A stretch of DNA of 64,000 nt from Ponticaulis sp. (GCA_002692725.1 NZLU01000067.1:124001-188000), one strand, 5' to 3'; positions 43,966 to 53,913 are shown, counted from the first letter of the stretch. Program-made: numbers and translations. The notes: generated by a model not told the origin, from the sequence alone.

Positions 43966-45189
43966 ATGGCAGCATCCACCACACCGACAAACAATCTGGC
44001 AGAGACAGCGACTCAGTTTCTCGACAAACTCACCATGGACCGGCTGATCGCCATCGCAATTCTGGCGCTTGCGGTGATTTTCGCCCTTGTTCTGCACAGC
44101 CTGTTTTATCGTTTCGCTCCGTCTGCCAGTGGTAAGAAACGGGCAGGACTCGTCTTCAAAATCCTGCGCAAGACCCGGACTGTGTCGCGGCTTGCCATCA
44201 TCATTCTGGCTGTCGAGCTGACCCTCCCCTTCATCCAGATGCCAGAAGACTGGACGCAGCTCACCTCACAGATCATCACACTCGTTCTGATTGGTTTGTG
44301 CGGCTGGCTGGTTAACCAGCTCCTGCATGCGGCCACAGATGCCCGAATGGCACGCTATGATCTCGATGCAGAAGACAATCTGGAAGCCCGCCGCGTCGCC
44401 ACACGGATGAAGGTGCTGCGTCAGATGTCGACCATGCTCATTCTGCTGGTCACGGTCGGCTCCATGCTGATGACCTTCCCAAGTGTCCGATCGATCGGGC
44501 TCTCCTTGTTTGCGTCGGCCGGTGTGGCAGGCATCGTGATCGGTTTTGCAGCCCAGCCCGTCCTCTCCAACCTGCTTGCCGGCATTCAGATCGCCCTCAC
44601 CCAACCCATTCGGATTGGTGACGCCGTCATTATGGAAGGCGAATGGGGCTGGATTGAAGAAATCACCTCCACCTATGTGGTCGTCAAAATCTGGGACTGG
44701 CGGCGTCTCGTCATTCCCCTCACCCAGGTCATTCAGCAACCCTTTCAGAACTGGACCCGCGAAACCGCCTCCATCATCGGCAATGTGGTCTGGTTTCTCG
44801 ATTACACTGCGCCCGTGGCTGAGATGCGGGTGAAGCTGAAGGAATTTCTGGACGAATCTGAACTCTGGGATGGCGATGTTCAGGTGCTTCAGGTGATCGA
44901 CACAACTCAGGAAACCATGCAGGTCCGCGCCCTGATGAGCGCTAAAAACTCCCCCACGGCCTGGGATTTGCGCTGCGAAATCCGCGAGAAGATGATCCGC
45001 TGGCTTCAGGAAAATCACTCCGGCGCTCTGCCACGCCGTCGCGGCCAGATCCAGATGGATGGAAGCGAGATTGAGCTTCAGACCGGCGATGATCTTTATG
45101 AAGAGGATAGCGGCATGTCCGATAAGATCGGGCATCCGGAAAATGATGACGATCTGCCGCCGGAAAAACAGCCAGCTGCTCAGTCCTGA
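43966..45189 (+). CDS. small-conductance mechanosensitive channel (MscS family)
   Basis: A 407-residue protein. After an N-terminal helix and two membrane segments, the pore helix region ASAGVAGIVIGFAAQPVLSNLLAGIQIALTQP is the typical MscS third helix with small residues, followed by the beta domain IGDAVIMEGEWGWIEEI. It opens on membrane tension and releases solutes under osmotic downshock. The C-terminus is acidic. Its end overlaps the convergent deacetylase gene by ten bases. Confidence 0.9.
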   Translation: MAASTTPTNNLAETATQFLDKLTMDRLIAIAILALAVIFALVLHSLFYRFAPSASGKKRAGLVFKILRKTRTVSRLAIIILAVELTLPFIQMPEDWTQLTSQIITLVLIGLCGWLVNQLLHAATDARMARYDLDAEDNLEARRVATRMKVLRQMSTMLILLVTVGSMLMTFPSVRSIGLSLFASAGVAGIVIGFAAQPVLSNLLAGIQIALTQPIRIGDAVIMEGEWGWIEEITSTYVVVKIWDWRRLVIPLTQVIQQPFQNWTRETASIIGNVVWFLDYTAPVAEMRVKLKEFLDESELWDGDVQVLQVIDTTQETMQVRALMSAKNSPTAWDLRCEIREKMIRWLQENHSGALPRRRGQIQMDGSEIELQTGDDLYEEDSGMSDKIGHPENDDDLPPEKQPAAQS

Positions 45190-46097
45190 ACAGCCGCGAC
45201 TTTCGAGGCCTCTTCAAACACCATCGAATGGAGCCGCGCCAGTTTCGCAACATCCTTGGTATAGCCGCCGCCCATGACGCAGACGAGCGGAAGACCTCGC
45301 CCGCGAACATTTGCGATCACGCACGCCTCGCGCTTTCGAATGCCTTCTTCCGTCAGCTTGAGCTTACCCAGTCGGTCGTCTTCGTGCGGATCGACGCCCG
45401 CATTGTAAAACACGATATCCGGCTGAAAGGTCTCAAAACAGGCGTCTAAACCGCGCTGCAATTCAGCGAGATAGACCTCATTGCCCACGCCAACATCCAG
45501 CCCGATATCAAGAGAGGACGCTACTTTCCGAACCGGGAAATTATTTTCGCAATGAAGCGAAAAGGTGAAAACGCGCTCGTCACTCTGGAAAATATCTGCC
45601 GTACCGTCACCCTGATGAACATCACAATCCACCACCAGAGCGCGCTCTATTCCGCCGGTGTTTTGCAGGGCGCGTATCGCAACACCCACATCATTGAACA
45701 CGCAAAACCCTGCGCCATGGGCATACCGCGCATGGTGGCTGCCTCCGGCTGCGTTCGCCGCCAGCCCTTGCGCCAGCGCGGCTTTGGCGGCCAGATAAGT
45801 GCCCATGCAGGACAGTCGCGAGCGCATGGCGACAGCTTGCGTCATGTCAAACCCGATCCGGCGCGCCGTCTGAGAATCCACCGTCTGATCAAACACCGCC
45901 CGCACATAGGCAGGGTCGTGCGCCAGAGAGATCATCTCGAAACTGGCTGGCTTTGGCCGCTTAAACGGGTTGTTGGCCCCCACCAGCTCCATCGCCTTCA
46001 GCAACCGCCCGGTTTCCCTGTATTTTCTCATGGGAAAACGATGCCCGTCGGGCACGGTCTGGGCGTCATACTCATCATGATAGAAAATCTGCAGCAT
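45180..46097 (-). CDS. histone deacetylase family hydrolase
   Basis: A 305-residue protein with HDAC landmarks: GGSHHARYAHGAGFCVFNDVGVA (catalytic His pair), VDCDVHQGDGTADIF (zinc ligands), and a late zinc-ligand aspartate in NAGVDPHEDD with GGGYTKDV. Bacterial members act on acetylated amines such as acetoin or polyamines and on acetylated proteins. The start at 46097 is supported by AAGGGTC. Substrate not evident. Confidence 0.88.
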   Translation of the reverse strand: MLQIFYHDEYDAQTVPDGHRFPMRKYRETGRLLKAMELVGANNPFKRPKPASFEMISLAHDPAYVRAVFDQTVDSQTARRIGFDMTQAVAMRSRLSCMGTYLAAKAALAQGLAANAAGGSHHARYAHGAGFCVFNDVGVAIRALQNTGGIERALVVDCDVHQGDGTADIFQSDERVFTFSLHCENNFPVRKVASSLDIGLDVGVGNEVYLAELQRGLDACFETFQPDIVFYNAGVDPHEDDRLGKLKLTEEGIRKREACVIANVRGRGLPLVCVMGGGYTKDVAKLARLHSMVFEEASKVAAVQD

Positions 46098-46201
46098 GAC
46101 CCTTAGATAACCTTGCGGTCGCAGAGAGCCAGTCCTTCGAGCGCCTTTCTTTCAAAGCCTACCGATCCATCCGCAACAGCGCAAAAACCCGCGCCATCCG
46201 G

Positions 46202-47704
46202 CTAATTCCGCAAGCGGCTCCGGTTCAGTGTCTGTCGCGTCAGGCCATGTTCGGTCTTGTTCCAGAAATAGGGATTTCGCATCAGCTCCTGAATGGCCCG
46301 GATGGCAGCCAGACTTTGCAATGGCCAATAGACCGGCGCCGTGACCGCAGCAAAAAGCCTCACAAACGAAAACCGGTCCCAGCTCAGAACGCTCGAAACC
46401 AGATGAAGCGAAAAACCGGTCGCCAGCAGCATCAGCCCTTCCTGCGGCGGCGACAGCCCGGGCCAGAGCGCACAAAGGATCAGCCAGATCGCGAGCGGCC
46501 CGTGAAGAATGGCGGAAAGCACAGCGCCTCCCAGCAATAACAGTGCTGCGACCCAGTTTCTGACACCCATACTTTGGATCGCTTTGGCCGGATGGCGCGT
46601 GAACACGCCTAAGGTCTGTATGAACCCTTTCACCCATCTCGACCTCTGTCCCAGCCATTGCGACAGCCCCACAGGCGCTTCTTCATAGGTCGGGTTTGAA
46701 ATCATCCCGATCTGATAGCCGTATCGCGCGATCCGAAGCCCCAGATCTGCGTCCTCTGTCATGTTGTAGGGATCCCAGGCCCCGACTTCATCCAGCACCT
46801 CTTTCCGGAAATGATTGCTCGTTCCGCCGAGCATGATGGGCAAAGACAAGGTCGACAGGCCGGGCAGAAACAGGCCGAAATGCGTCAGATATTCGAGCTC
46901 AAACTGACGTGCGATCCAGCTTTCAGACCCATTATGCGGCACCAGAGGGGCCTGAACACAGGCCATCCGTTCCGCCCCCGGCCTCTGCAAAGCCATTGCC
47001 GCCGCTTTCAGCTGTCCGGAATGCATCTGATCTTCTGCGTCATAAATCGTGACCAGCTGCCCCTCCGCCAGCGTGAGGCCGTAATTGAGGGCCCGCGGCT
47101 TCGTTCGCAGATAGCCTTTTGGAACTGGCACAATCCTGAAATGCGGCTTCAGCTTTTCCGCCAGCAAGGCCTCAAGCGTCTCGGTATCCTCTTCTTCTAT
47201 CAGGATCTGGATATCGAGGCGCTTTTTCGGATAATCGAGCCCCTTTAGCGCGGCGATCAAACTCGATACAGCGATAGGCTCGCGATAAACCGGCACCAGA
47301 ACTGTATAGACAGGCCAGATCATACCGGCTGGAGCGTCAGCTGGGTGCGCGCGACCCGCAAGGCCCAACCGCCGGATCAGACCAGCCAGGATCACCACCA
47401 TCCGGAACAGGATCAAAACGGCAAACACCGAGAATCCAAACAGAGTTAGCATGAGGATGAGTAAGCCCGGCTCAATCGCTCCGATCGACCCAAACAAAAT
47501 ACCCGTTTTCTTGACAATCTGCCTTTGCGCTGCAGTAACGCCTAATGTGCAGGATTGTTCAGGCCGGAAGACCAGCTTATCGGTTTCAGCAAAAACGCGC
47601 CGCCCTTCGGCGTCATCCGGAACGCAGATGCGATCCGACAACGCAGCAAACTGTGCGGCCCAACGCGCCAACCCCTGTGGACTGCTGAGACGATCGTCAG
47701 CCAT
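46202..47704 (-). CDS. membrane glycosyltransferase family 2 (cellulose synthase-like)
   Basis: A 500-residue protein. Two N-terminal membrane segments (about 84-110) precede a GT2 catalytic domain: YTVLVPVYREPIAVSSLI, the DxD-like IYDAEDQMH and EDADLGLRIARYGY, then the QRSRWVKG block that marks processive or cellulose-synthase-like enzymes. C-terminal membrane segments follow. It should build or extend an envelope polysaccharide. The start has a strong GGGGAGG site. No other polysaccharide gene is beside it. Confidence 0.85.
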   Translation of the reverse strand: MADDRLSSPQGLARWAAQFAALSDRICVPDDAEGRRVFAETDKLVFRPEQSCTLGVTAAQRQIVKKTGILFGSIGAIEPGLLILMLTLFGFSVFAVLILFRMVVILAGLIRRLGLAGRAHPADAPAGMIWPVYTVLVPVYREPIAVSSLIAALKGLDYPKKRLDIQILIEEEDTETLEALLAEKLKPHFRIVPVPKGYLRTKPRALNYGLTLAEGQLVTIYDAEDQMHSGQLKAAAMALQRPGAERMACVQAPLVPHNGSESWIARQFELEYLTHFGLFLPGLSTLSLPIMLGGTSNHFRKEVLDEVGAWDPYNMTEDADLGLRIARYGYQIGMISNPTYEEAPVGLSQWLGQRSRWVKGFIQTLGVFTRHPAKAIQSMGVRNWVAALLLLGGAVLSAILHGPLAIWLILCALWPGLSPPQEGLMLLATGFSLHLVSSVLSWDRFSFVRLFAAVTAPVYWPLQSLAAIRAIQELMRNPYFWNKTEHGLTRQTLNRSRLRN

Positions 47705-47822
47705 GCCCCTCCCCTGATCCCGAGAGGGATTAGAGAAAGTTTTCCACAGATAGTCGATACCTGGTCAGCTATTTTGTTTAGATTTCTCTTACTTTTTCAA
47801 CTCTTCGAAGAAACGACGTTGG

Positions 47823-48902
47823 CTAGTTCTCCAAATCGGCACCAACCGCGTCTTCCAAATGCAGACACCCGTCTGCTTTTAACAAACGGTCGAGGCCCCT
47901 ATTAATCTGATCCACCAGCCCAATTCCGTCATAGACCAGCGCCGAATAGAGCTGCACGGCATGCGCACCCGCCCGGATTTTCGCGTAAGCCTGCTCCGCA
48001 GACCCCACGCCGCCAGCGCCAATCAGATCAAACTGTCCATTAAGGCGTCGCGCGAATTGTCGAAGCACCTCTGTTGAGCTTTCAAACAGGGGCGCGCCTG
48101 ACAACCCACCCATCTGGCCCTTGGCCGCATTCCGCAGGGTATCCGGACGCGCCAGCGTTGTATTCGAAATAATGAGGCCAGAGAGCCATTGCCCCGCTGT
48201 CTGCAAAACGCCAACAATATCATCAATGGCGGTTTCATCCAGATCCGGTGCAAGCTTCAGAAACACCGGGCGCGGCGTCAGATCGGGCCATGCGGTAGAT
48301 GCCTCTTCCTTCGCGGCCTCACATCGCGTCAGCAAATCAGTGAGCGCACCCTTGTCCTGCAGCCCGCGCAGTCCCGGCGTGTTGGGTGAAGAGATATTGA
48401 TGGTGACGTAATCGCAGAGCGGCCAGACCGCGATCAGGCCGATCACATAGTCAGCCACCTTGTCTTCAGTGGTTTTATTTGCGCCGACATTTGCGCCCAG
48501 CTTCGCGCTCCCGGAATAGGCTTTTAGATTGCTTTCAAAAGCCACAAGCCCACCATTGTTAAAGCCCATGCGGTTAATCACCGCTCTGTCTTCGGTTAGC
48601 CGGAACAGCCGTGGCTTGGGATTGCCGGCTTGCGCCTCTGGCGTCACTGTTCCGCATTCGACAAATCCAAATCCGAACTTCGACATCTGGGTCGGCACAT
48701 CCGCATTCTTGTCAAATCCCGCAGCCAGACCGACAGGCGAATTCAATGACAAGCCTGATTTCGGCAGCGTGATGGCAAGGCTAGGTGGATAGGATATGCG
48801 CGGCGCTGGCAGCAGGCCTGATTTCAGCATGCGGACAGATAATGTGTGCGCCGTTTCCGGGTCAAAAGATTTCAGGATCGACTGACCCAGGCTGTAGAAC
48901 AT
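47823..48902 (-). CDS. pyrD: dihydroorotate dehydrogenase (quinone)
   Basis: From the ATG at 48902 (MFYSLGQSILKSFDPETAH), behind GGAGCCCC, the 359-residue protein has the class 2 enzyme layout: amphipathic N-terminal membrane helices, FGFVECGTVTPEAQAGNPKPRLF, the FMN segment ISSPNTPGLRGLQ, and a C-terminal GAGGVGSAEQAYAKIRAGAH. It oxidises dihydroorotate to orotate with quinone in pyrimidine synthesis. Confidence 0.93.
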   Translation of the reverse strand: MFYSLGQSILKSFDPETAHTLSVRMLKSGLLPAPRISYPPSLAITLPKSGLSLNSPVGLAAGFDKNADVPTQMSKFGFGFVECGTVTPEAQAGNPKPRLFRLTEDRAVINRMGFNNGGLVAFESNLKAYSGSAKLGANVGANKTTEDKVADYVIGLIAVWPLCDYVTINISSPNTPGLRGLQDKGALTDLLTRCEAAKEEASTAWPDLTPRPVFLKLAPDLDETAIDDIVGVLQTAGQWLSGLIISNTTLARPDTLRNAAKGQMGGLSGAPLFESSTEVLRQFARRLNGQFDLIGAGGVGSAEQAYAKIRAGAHAVQLYSALVYDGIGLVDQINRGLDRLLKADGCLHLEDAVGADLEN

Positions 48903-48978
48903 TGAGGGGGCTCCGGAATGGCGGCAATCGCACAGCAATTAGCACAGCCAGCCAAACGGACCAATGTCTGTTTGTGTG

Positions 48979-49007
48979 TTGATATTCCTACATATCATGG
49001 TAATAAT
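48979..49007 (+). promoter_or_regulatory. promoter of the S24 repressor gene
   Basis: TTGATA (48979-48984) and a TAATAAT-like -10 (49001-49007) at 16-17-base spacing. The arms of a 9-bp inverted repeat (ATATTCCTA 48982-48990, TAGGAATAT 49007-49015) cover both elements. Confidence 0.5.
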
Positions 49008-49015
49008 AGGAATAT
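48982..49015. promoter_or_regulatory. operator-like inverted repeat before the S24 repressor
   Basis: ATATTCCTA and TAGGAATAT are perfect 9-base inverted arms separated by 16 bases. Their position on the promoter implies autoregulation by the downstream HTH protein. Confidence 0.55.
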
Positions 49016-49027
49016 AGACCCAAGGAT

Positions 49028-49651
49028 ATGGTCATGCGACACAGTGATATGTGGAAAGGCCTCGATTTGCTGGCCGAACGAAATGGGCTCAGCCCATCCG
49101 CTCTGGCGCGTGCCGCTGGTCTCGACCCCACCTCTTTCAACAAATCCAAACGCCAGTCGCGAGACGGCAAACCGCGCTGGCCGTCAACCGAAAGCGTGTC
49201 GCGCGCGCTTGATGCCGTTGGCTCTACTTTTGAGGAGTTTGCCGACCTGGTGGAAGGCCGTCCCGGCCGCTCGGTTCCGCTTATCGGCCTGGCCCAGGCT
49301 GGGAATGACGGCTATTTTGACGATGCCGGGTTTCCCGTCGGCACAGGCTGGGATTCCATCCGGTTTCCGGGTCTTGAAGACGAAGCTGTTTATGCGCTCG
49401 AAATCACCGGCAATTCCATGGAACCTGTCTATCGGGAGGGAGACCGTGTGGTTGTGGCGCCTGGCGCCCAGATACGCCGGGGAGACCGCGTTGTCGCAAA
49501 AACGAGAGACGGCGAAATTCTTGCCAAGACACTTGGGCGCGCAACTGACTCTCGTGTTGAACTCATTTCTGCTAATCCGGACTATCCCGTCCGCGAAGTG
49601 TCCCGGGCCGACATTCACTGGATTGCACGCATACTCTGGGCCAGCCAATAG
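49028..49651 (+). CDS. XRE-HTH / S24 peptidase-like repressor
   Basis: A 207-residue LexA/CI-like protein. Residues 10-60 form the DNA-binding helix-turn-helix (LSPSALARAAGLDPTSFNKS); the C-terminal S24 domain has an Ala-Gly dipeptide (A91-G92) where LexA-type repressors self-cleave, the nucleophile ITGNSMEP (S130) and the lysine in LAKTLG (K167). Such proteins repress stress or prophage genes until cleaved. No phage gene is adjacent, so it may control a chromosomal regulon. A CAAGGAT ribosome site precedes the ATG. Confidence 0.82.
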   Translation: MVMRHSDMWKGLDLLAERNGLSPSALARAAGLDPTSFNKSKRQSRDGKPRWPSTESVSRALDAVGSTFEEFADLVEGRPGRSVPLIGLAQAGNDGYFDDAGFPVGTGWDSIRFPGLEDEAVYALEITGNSMEPVYREGDRVVVAPGAQIRRGDRVVAKTRDGEILAKTLGRATDSRVELISANPDYPVREVSRADIHWIARILWASQ

Positions 49652-49715
49652 TCAGGCGATCACCTCGGCGCGAGTCTCACGAGTCAATACGGCTCCAAAA
49701 CAATCCACAACATAA

Positions 49716-49731
49716 TTAACCCTCTGTTAAC
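49716..49731 (+). promoter_or_regulatory. CtrA box upstream of the MarR gene
   Basis: TTAACCCTCTGTTAAC is TTAA-N7-TTAAC with no mismatch and lies about 70 bases before the start of the MarR gene, fitting the cell-cycle regulator CtrA of Caulobacterales. Confidence 0.65.
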
Positions 49732-49799
49732 CGGGTCGCTTGTCTGATTCTGCGAATACGTCGAGTCTTTATTTGCACTCACACAAGGACCAGCCACAC

Positions 49800-50174
49800 A
49801 TGGCCCGACTCAATACTCAGGACGCACTCGAAATCTGGTGTGATGTCACATCAGATATCGTCAGTGGCGACTGGCCGGACCTAACGCTCCGCCAGCAAGC
49901 TATTTTAATGCAGATTTACCTCAAGCCTCAGCCACACACGGTTCGTGGCCTGGCAAAAACACTCAACATCACCAAACCCGCCGTGACACGTGCGATCGAT
50001 ACGCTGTCTGCGCTCGAACTCGTCCGTCGCAAGAAGGATGACGCGGATCTCCGAAATGTCCTGCTTCAGCGGACCGTCAAAGGCTCAGTGTTTCTGAGTG
50101 AATTCTCAGACCTTTTCATTCGCCATGCGACTGAGCGCGGCATAGAAGGCCCGGAAAACAGAGCGGCCGCATAA
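49800..50174 (+). CDS. MarR family transcriptional regulator
   Basis: The ATG at 49800 follows AAGGACC; an upstream TTG at 49740 would add 20 residues. The 124-residue protein is a winged helix: LTLRQQAILMQIYLKP, the recognition region TVRGLAKTLNITKPAVTRAIDTLSALELV and RRKKDDADLRNVLLQ. MarR proteins usually bind as dimers and respond to small phenolics or stress. The perfect CtrA box upstream suggests cell-cycle-controlled expression. Confidence 0.85.
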   Translation: MARLNTQDALEIWCDVTSDIVSGDWPDLTLRQQAILMQIYLKPQPHTVRGLAKTLNITKPAVTRAIDTLSALELVRRKKDDADLRNVLLQRTVKGSVFLSEFSDLFIRHATERGIEGPENRAAA

Positions 50175-50217
50175 CCGCTCTGACTATTGAAGAACTAAAA
50201 TCAGCCGTAAGGCCGGA

Positions 50218-50835
50218 TCAGCTGTCCACAGGCTCTGCTGATGAACTGACATCGTCAGACGAACGCGCCATCATGGCGCGAAGGCCCGCATCATCATCTT
50301 CAGCTTTAGCCTCTGACGCATCACCCTCTGAATTTGAATTCCGAGTGCTGCTGCGGCGGGACCGTCGACGACGTGGTGCTGGCGCATTGCCATCATCGCT
50401 ATTGTTGTCTGCCGAAACATTATCAGGTGAATCACCGTCGCCATCAACGACCTGAAGCCCGTCATCTCCGCCACTTTGTGACGACCGAGACTCAGAATTT
50501 CCGTCATTGTTGTCCTGAGAATCAGACGCCTCAGCGTTTCGATCCTCATTGCGAGTGTCATCCCCATCATTACGGCCGTCCTGATCATCAGAATTGTTCT
50601 GCTGACGGTCCTTCGGCATGTTTGCCGCAATAATGCGATAATAGTGTTCGGCATGCTGGAAATAAGCTTCAGCGTTAATCCGGTCGCCTGACGTCTGTGC
50701 GTCACGACCATACTGAAGATATTTCTCATAAATCTGGTTCGCTGTGCCGCGAATTTTTACGTCCGGTCCATTGCTCTCATACGAACGGTTGCCCGGATTG
50801 CTTGGCTTACGCCCACGCCCTCTTTGGCGTTTCAT
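50218..50835 (-). CDS. DUF4167 domain-containing protein
   Basis: A 205-residue protein. The N-terminal part MKRQRGRGRKPSNPGNRSYESNGPDVKIRGTANQIYEKYLQYGRDAQTSGDRINAE is the DUF4167 domain, a basic region common in alphaproteobacteria that may bind nucleic acid. The remainder is a low-complexity Asp/Asn/Ser-rich tail. It lies behind prmC in the same direction, 160 bases away. Function unknown. Confidence 0.85.
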   Translation of the reverse strand: MKRQRGRGRKPSNPGNRSYESNGPDVKIRGTANQIYEKYLQYGRDAQTSGDRINAEAYFQHAEHYYRIIAANMPKDRQQNNSDDQDGRNDGDDTRNEDRNAEASDSQDNNDGNSESRSSQSGGDDGLQVVDGDGDSPDNVSADNNSDDGNAPAPRRRRSRRSSTRNSNSEGDASEAKAEDDDAGLRAMMARSSDDVSSSAEPVDS

Positions 50836-50996
50836 AGACCCATCCTGCGTTTGCTGGTAGCCGGTTAGCTAAATCTGACGCCACATCATCTGTTATCACA
50901 GTGAATTGTGTTTGAGAGAGGCGCCCCGAAAACAGCTCCAAAACGAACTGTTATGTCTTGCCTAGCGCTTTGAATTGATTCCGCCAAGTCCTTTTT

Positions 50997-51860
50997 TCAT
51001 TGGCTGCGCGCTTTTACCACACGATTATGCCCTGAATAGTCTTTCAGAACTGTAACGTCGGCAAAACTATACCTATTCAGGAGTTCAGTAACGGTAACGC
51101 CCTGATCATAACCAATCTCCAGAAACAGCAGCGCATCCGGCTTCATTTTCTGGTCGCACAATTCGGCAATCTCACGATAAGCGTCCAGACCATCTTCGCC
51201 GCCATCCAGAGCCTGCATCGGATCGTGATTTCGAACCTCGGGATCCAGCGTCTCGAGTGTTTTCGTACGAATATAGGGCGGGTTGGAGATCACGATATCC
51301 GCCTCTTCCACGTGAAACCCGACCTGCTTCCAATCGGCGAGCGTCGAGAAAGCGCGCCCCTGCAGTCCGTGCAGTTTGGTATTTTCTTCCATCAGAGAGA
51401 TCGCGTCTGCACTCGCATCGACGCCGACGCCTCTCCAGCCGGGCCGGTTCAGAAGAAAGCTCAGAAGCAGACATCCAGAACCGGTTCCAAGATCAAGAAC
51501 AAACCCATTCTCTCCTGGTTTGGTGTTTTTGAGCGCCGCCTCGACCAGTCGCTCGCTGTCCATTCGCGGCGTCAGGGCCCGGGAATCAGACACAAATCGG
51601 AACCCCATGAATTCAACATCGCCCAGGATTGCTGAGATAGGTTCGCGCGCCAGGCGGCGCACAATCAGGGCATCAAACGCTGACTGGATTGCGGCAGAAA
51701 CTGTTTCTCCCTCGCGTTCGATCAGCATCTCACGGCTCCAGCCTGTGACATGCTGAAATAGCAGGCTCGCCTCAAAATCCGCATTTGGAATATTGGCCTG
51801 CTCCAGTCGCGCCCGGCCGACCCTCAGAGACCGCCAAACTGTCACCTTATTGTCCGTCAT
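50997..51860 (-). CDS. prmC: peptide chain release factor N5-glutamine methyltransferase
   Basis: A 287-residue class I methyltransferase with DLGTGSGCLLLSFL (SAM) and the substrate-gripping ISNPPYIRTKTL motif of HemK/PrmC. It methylates the Gln of the GGQ motif in release factors. Position behind prfA in the same operon supports this. Confidence 0.93.
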   Translation of the reverse strand: MTDNKVTVWRSLRVGRARLEQANIPNADFEASLLFQHVTGWSREMLIEREGETVSAAIQSAFDALIVRRLAREPISAILGDVEFMGFRFVSDSRALTPRMDSERLVEAALKNTKPGENGFVLDLGTGSGCLLLSFLLNRPGWRGVGVDASADAISLMEENTKLHGLQGRAFSTLADWKQVGFHVEEADIVISNPPYIRTKTLETLDPEVRNHDPMQALDGGEDGLDAYREIAELCDQKMKPDALLFLEIGYDQGVTVTELLNRYSFADVTVLKDYSGHNRVVKARSQ

Positions 51861-51898
51861 TGACGATTTCAGCTCCCCAATGCGTGCCCTGTTTCTGG

Positions 51899-52681
51899 TT
51901 ACAAGACACGCTGTACCTCAACATCATCGCCTGATTGCACCCGACCGCCTTTAACGACTTGCGCGTAAATTCCAAATGTATTTCGCTCAAAATGTCTGAA
52001 TAAATCGGACACAAGATCGCGATCATATTCGCCTGTTTCCGGATTCGCATGCGTGGCTTTGCAACGGACAGTGTGGGTCAGGAAGACAAGCTCCGCCTCC
52101 CCCAGTCTGATCCGATCACCCGGCTGCCATTGATCTTCCTCCCAGGCTGCCAATCCCTCAACATACACATTCATGCGAAACCGAGCCACGGAAACAGGAT
52201 AACTCATGGCCTCGTTCACTGCGTCGAGGGAGGCGAGGTTCAGTAAGGACACCTGCCCTTTCGGATGATCTGTGAACCGATGCGTCTGTGCCCCCTCGAC
52301 AACTTTCAAAGGTCCCTCAAACGCGTCGCCGAAATAGTGCGACAGATCGCACGCAAGCTGCACGCGCCCGTCTTCTAAGCCGAGATCATACCCCTTCATT
52401 TGTCCCTCGGGAAAGGTCACATGAAAGACGCCGGAAGCGTCGTCATAGCGCGTACTGAGGTTCGCGACCGACGCCTGACGGGCAAGAACGGTGAACTTCT
52501 GCTTGGAAATGTGCCGCGGTTGGTTCGGATCATACCCGGACGGCCCGTTTTCAATCGCGAACAGGCGATCATTCGGAAAAGTCTGCCCGGCCTCAAGCGT
52601 TACGGCGTCAACGGGTTCGGGCGTAAAGCCCTTCACCGGATGGCGAAATAATGCAGCGACCTTGCCAATGGCCGCCGTCAT
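51899..52681 (-). CDS. MOSC domain protein
   Basis: A 260-residue protein with an N-terminal beta-barrel part ([37 protein letters not shown]) and a MOSC domain with [19 protein letters not shown] and the cysteine in [15 protein letters not shown] that could carry sulfur, as in molybdenum-cofactor sulfurases and YcbX-like enzymes. It sits between prfA and prmC, overlapping prfA's stop by four bases (ATGA), so it is translationally coupled to prfA. Confidence 0.85.
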   Translation of the reverse strand: MTAAIGKVAALFRHPVKGFTPEPVDAVTLEAGQTFPNDRLFAIENGPSGYDPNQPRHISKQKFTVLARQASVANLSTRYDDASGVFHVTFPEGQMKGYDLGLEDGRVQLACDLSHYFGDAFEGPLKVVEGAQTHRFTDHPKGQVSLLNLASLDAVNEAMSYPVSVARFRMNVYVEGLAAWEEDQWQPGDRIRLGEAELVFLTHTVRCKATHANPETGEYDRDLVSDLFRHFERNTFGIYAQVVKGGRVQSGDDVEVQRVL

Positions 52682-53754
52682 TCAGACTCTTCCATTGCGG
52701 CCAGGCGAACGGCCTGATCTTCGGCGAGCAGAGCTGAAATCATTTCGCTCAGATCATCGCCCGCCAACACAGTATCCATTTTATGGAGCGTCAGCTTGAT
52801 GCGGTGGTCTGAGACCCGGTTTTCCGGGAAGTTATAGGTCCGGATTTTCTCAGACCGGTCGCCCGAGCCAACCTGACTCTTGCGCGCTTCTGCCCGCGCG
52901 GCATCTTTCTCTTCGCGCTCTTTCTCATAGAGACGCACTTTCAGAACTTCCATGGCCTTGGCCCGGTTCGCATGCTGAGATTTCTCGGACGACGTCACAA
53001 CAATGCCGGTCGGCAAGTGCGTGATGCGCACTGCAGAGTCAGTCGTGTTGACGTGCTGGCCACCTGCGCCTGACGCCCGCATGGTATCAATCCGGATATC
53101 TTCCTGTTTCACGTCAATATCGACATTCTCTGGTGCTGGAAGCACGGCAACTGTTGCGGCAGAGGTATGGATCCGGCCAGAGCTCTCGGTCTTCGGCACG
53201 CGCTGCACCCGATGCACACCAGACTCAAATTTGAGCTTACCGAACACGCCATCGCCTTCAATATCCGCAATGATTTCCTTAAAGCCCCCCGCATCGCCGT
53301 CCGAAGCGGAAATCACGCTGATCTTCCAGCCCTGAAGCTGGGCATAGCGCTGATACATGCGAAACAGATCGCCCGCGAACAGGGCCGCCTCATCGCCGCC
53401 CGTGCCGGCACGAACTTCGATCACCGCATTCGCGTCATCATCAGCATCTTTGGGCAGAAGCAGGATCTGAACTTCACTTTCGAGCTCGGGAACACGCTCC
53501 TTAAGCTCGTAATACTCCTCACGCGCCAGCTCCGCCATTTCAGGGTCATCGCCCTCCATCATGGCTTCGGCATCGTCCATATCCGTCCGCGCCTGCATCA
53601 GCTCGCGAGCTTTGTCCGCGACAAGCTTCAGCTCGGAATGCTCCTTGGACAAGGCAACAATCTCGTCCGGATCCGACGCAACACCCATTCGAGCTTCGAC
53701 TTCATCAAACCGGTCGACCACTTGTTCCAGACGATGTGAGGGAACGCTTGCCAT
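52678..53754 (-). CDS. prfA: peptide chain release factor 1
   Basis: A 358-residue protein with [18 protein letters not shown], the GGQ loop that triggers peptidyl-tRNA hydrolysis, and the usual release-factor domain order. It reads stop codons UAA and UAG. The ATG follows AGGAGTC. It heads the operon prfA-MOSC-prmC, with DUF4167 after. Confidence 0.95.
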   Translation of the reverse strand: MASVPSHRLEQVVDRFDEVEARMGVASDPDEIVALSKEHSELKLVADKARELMQARTDMDDAEAMMEGDDPEMAELAREEYYELKERVPELESEVQILLLPKDADDDANAVIEVRAGTGGDEAALFAGDLFRMYQRYAQLQGWKISVISASDGDAGGFKEIIADIEGDGVFGKLKFESGVHRVQRVPKTESSGRIHTSAATVAVLPAPENVDIDVKQEDIRIDTMRASGAGGQHVNTTDSAVRITHLPTGIVVTSSEKSQHANRAKAMEVLKVRLYEKEREEKDAARAEARKSQVGSGDRSEKIRTYNFPENRVSDHRIKLTLHKMDTVLAGDDLSEMISALLAEDQAVRLAAMEESE

Positions 53755-53913
53755 ATATTCTGACTCCTAAGGTCGCATGACATAGGGGGAATTCACGCGA
53801 TCGAAAAGCGCTTTGCTTGGAAATCCTCTCCCAGGCCCGTTTCGCCCCATCTCTACGGCGCGGAAATTGCAAGAATTTTGACGAATACAGCCAATTTCTG
53901 AAAGCCAAACACA

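Noticed and set aside
50160..50181. AGAGCGG/CCGCTCT hairpin at the end of the MarR gene
   Set aside because: Short, overlaps the stop codon and has no T tract; may be chance.
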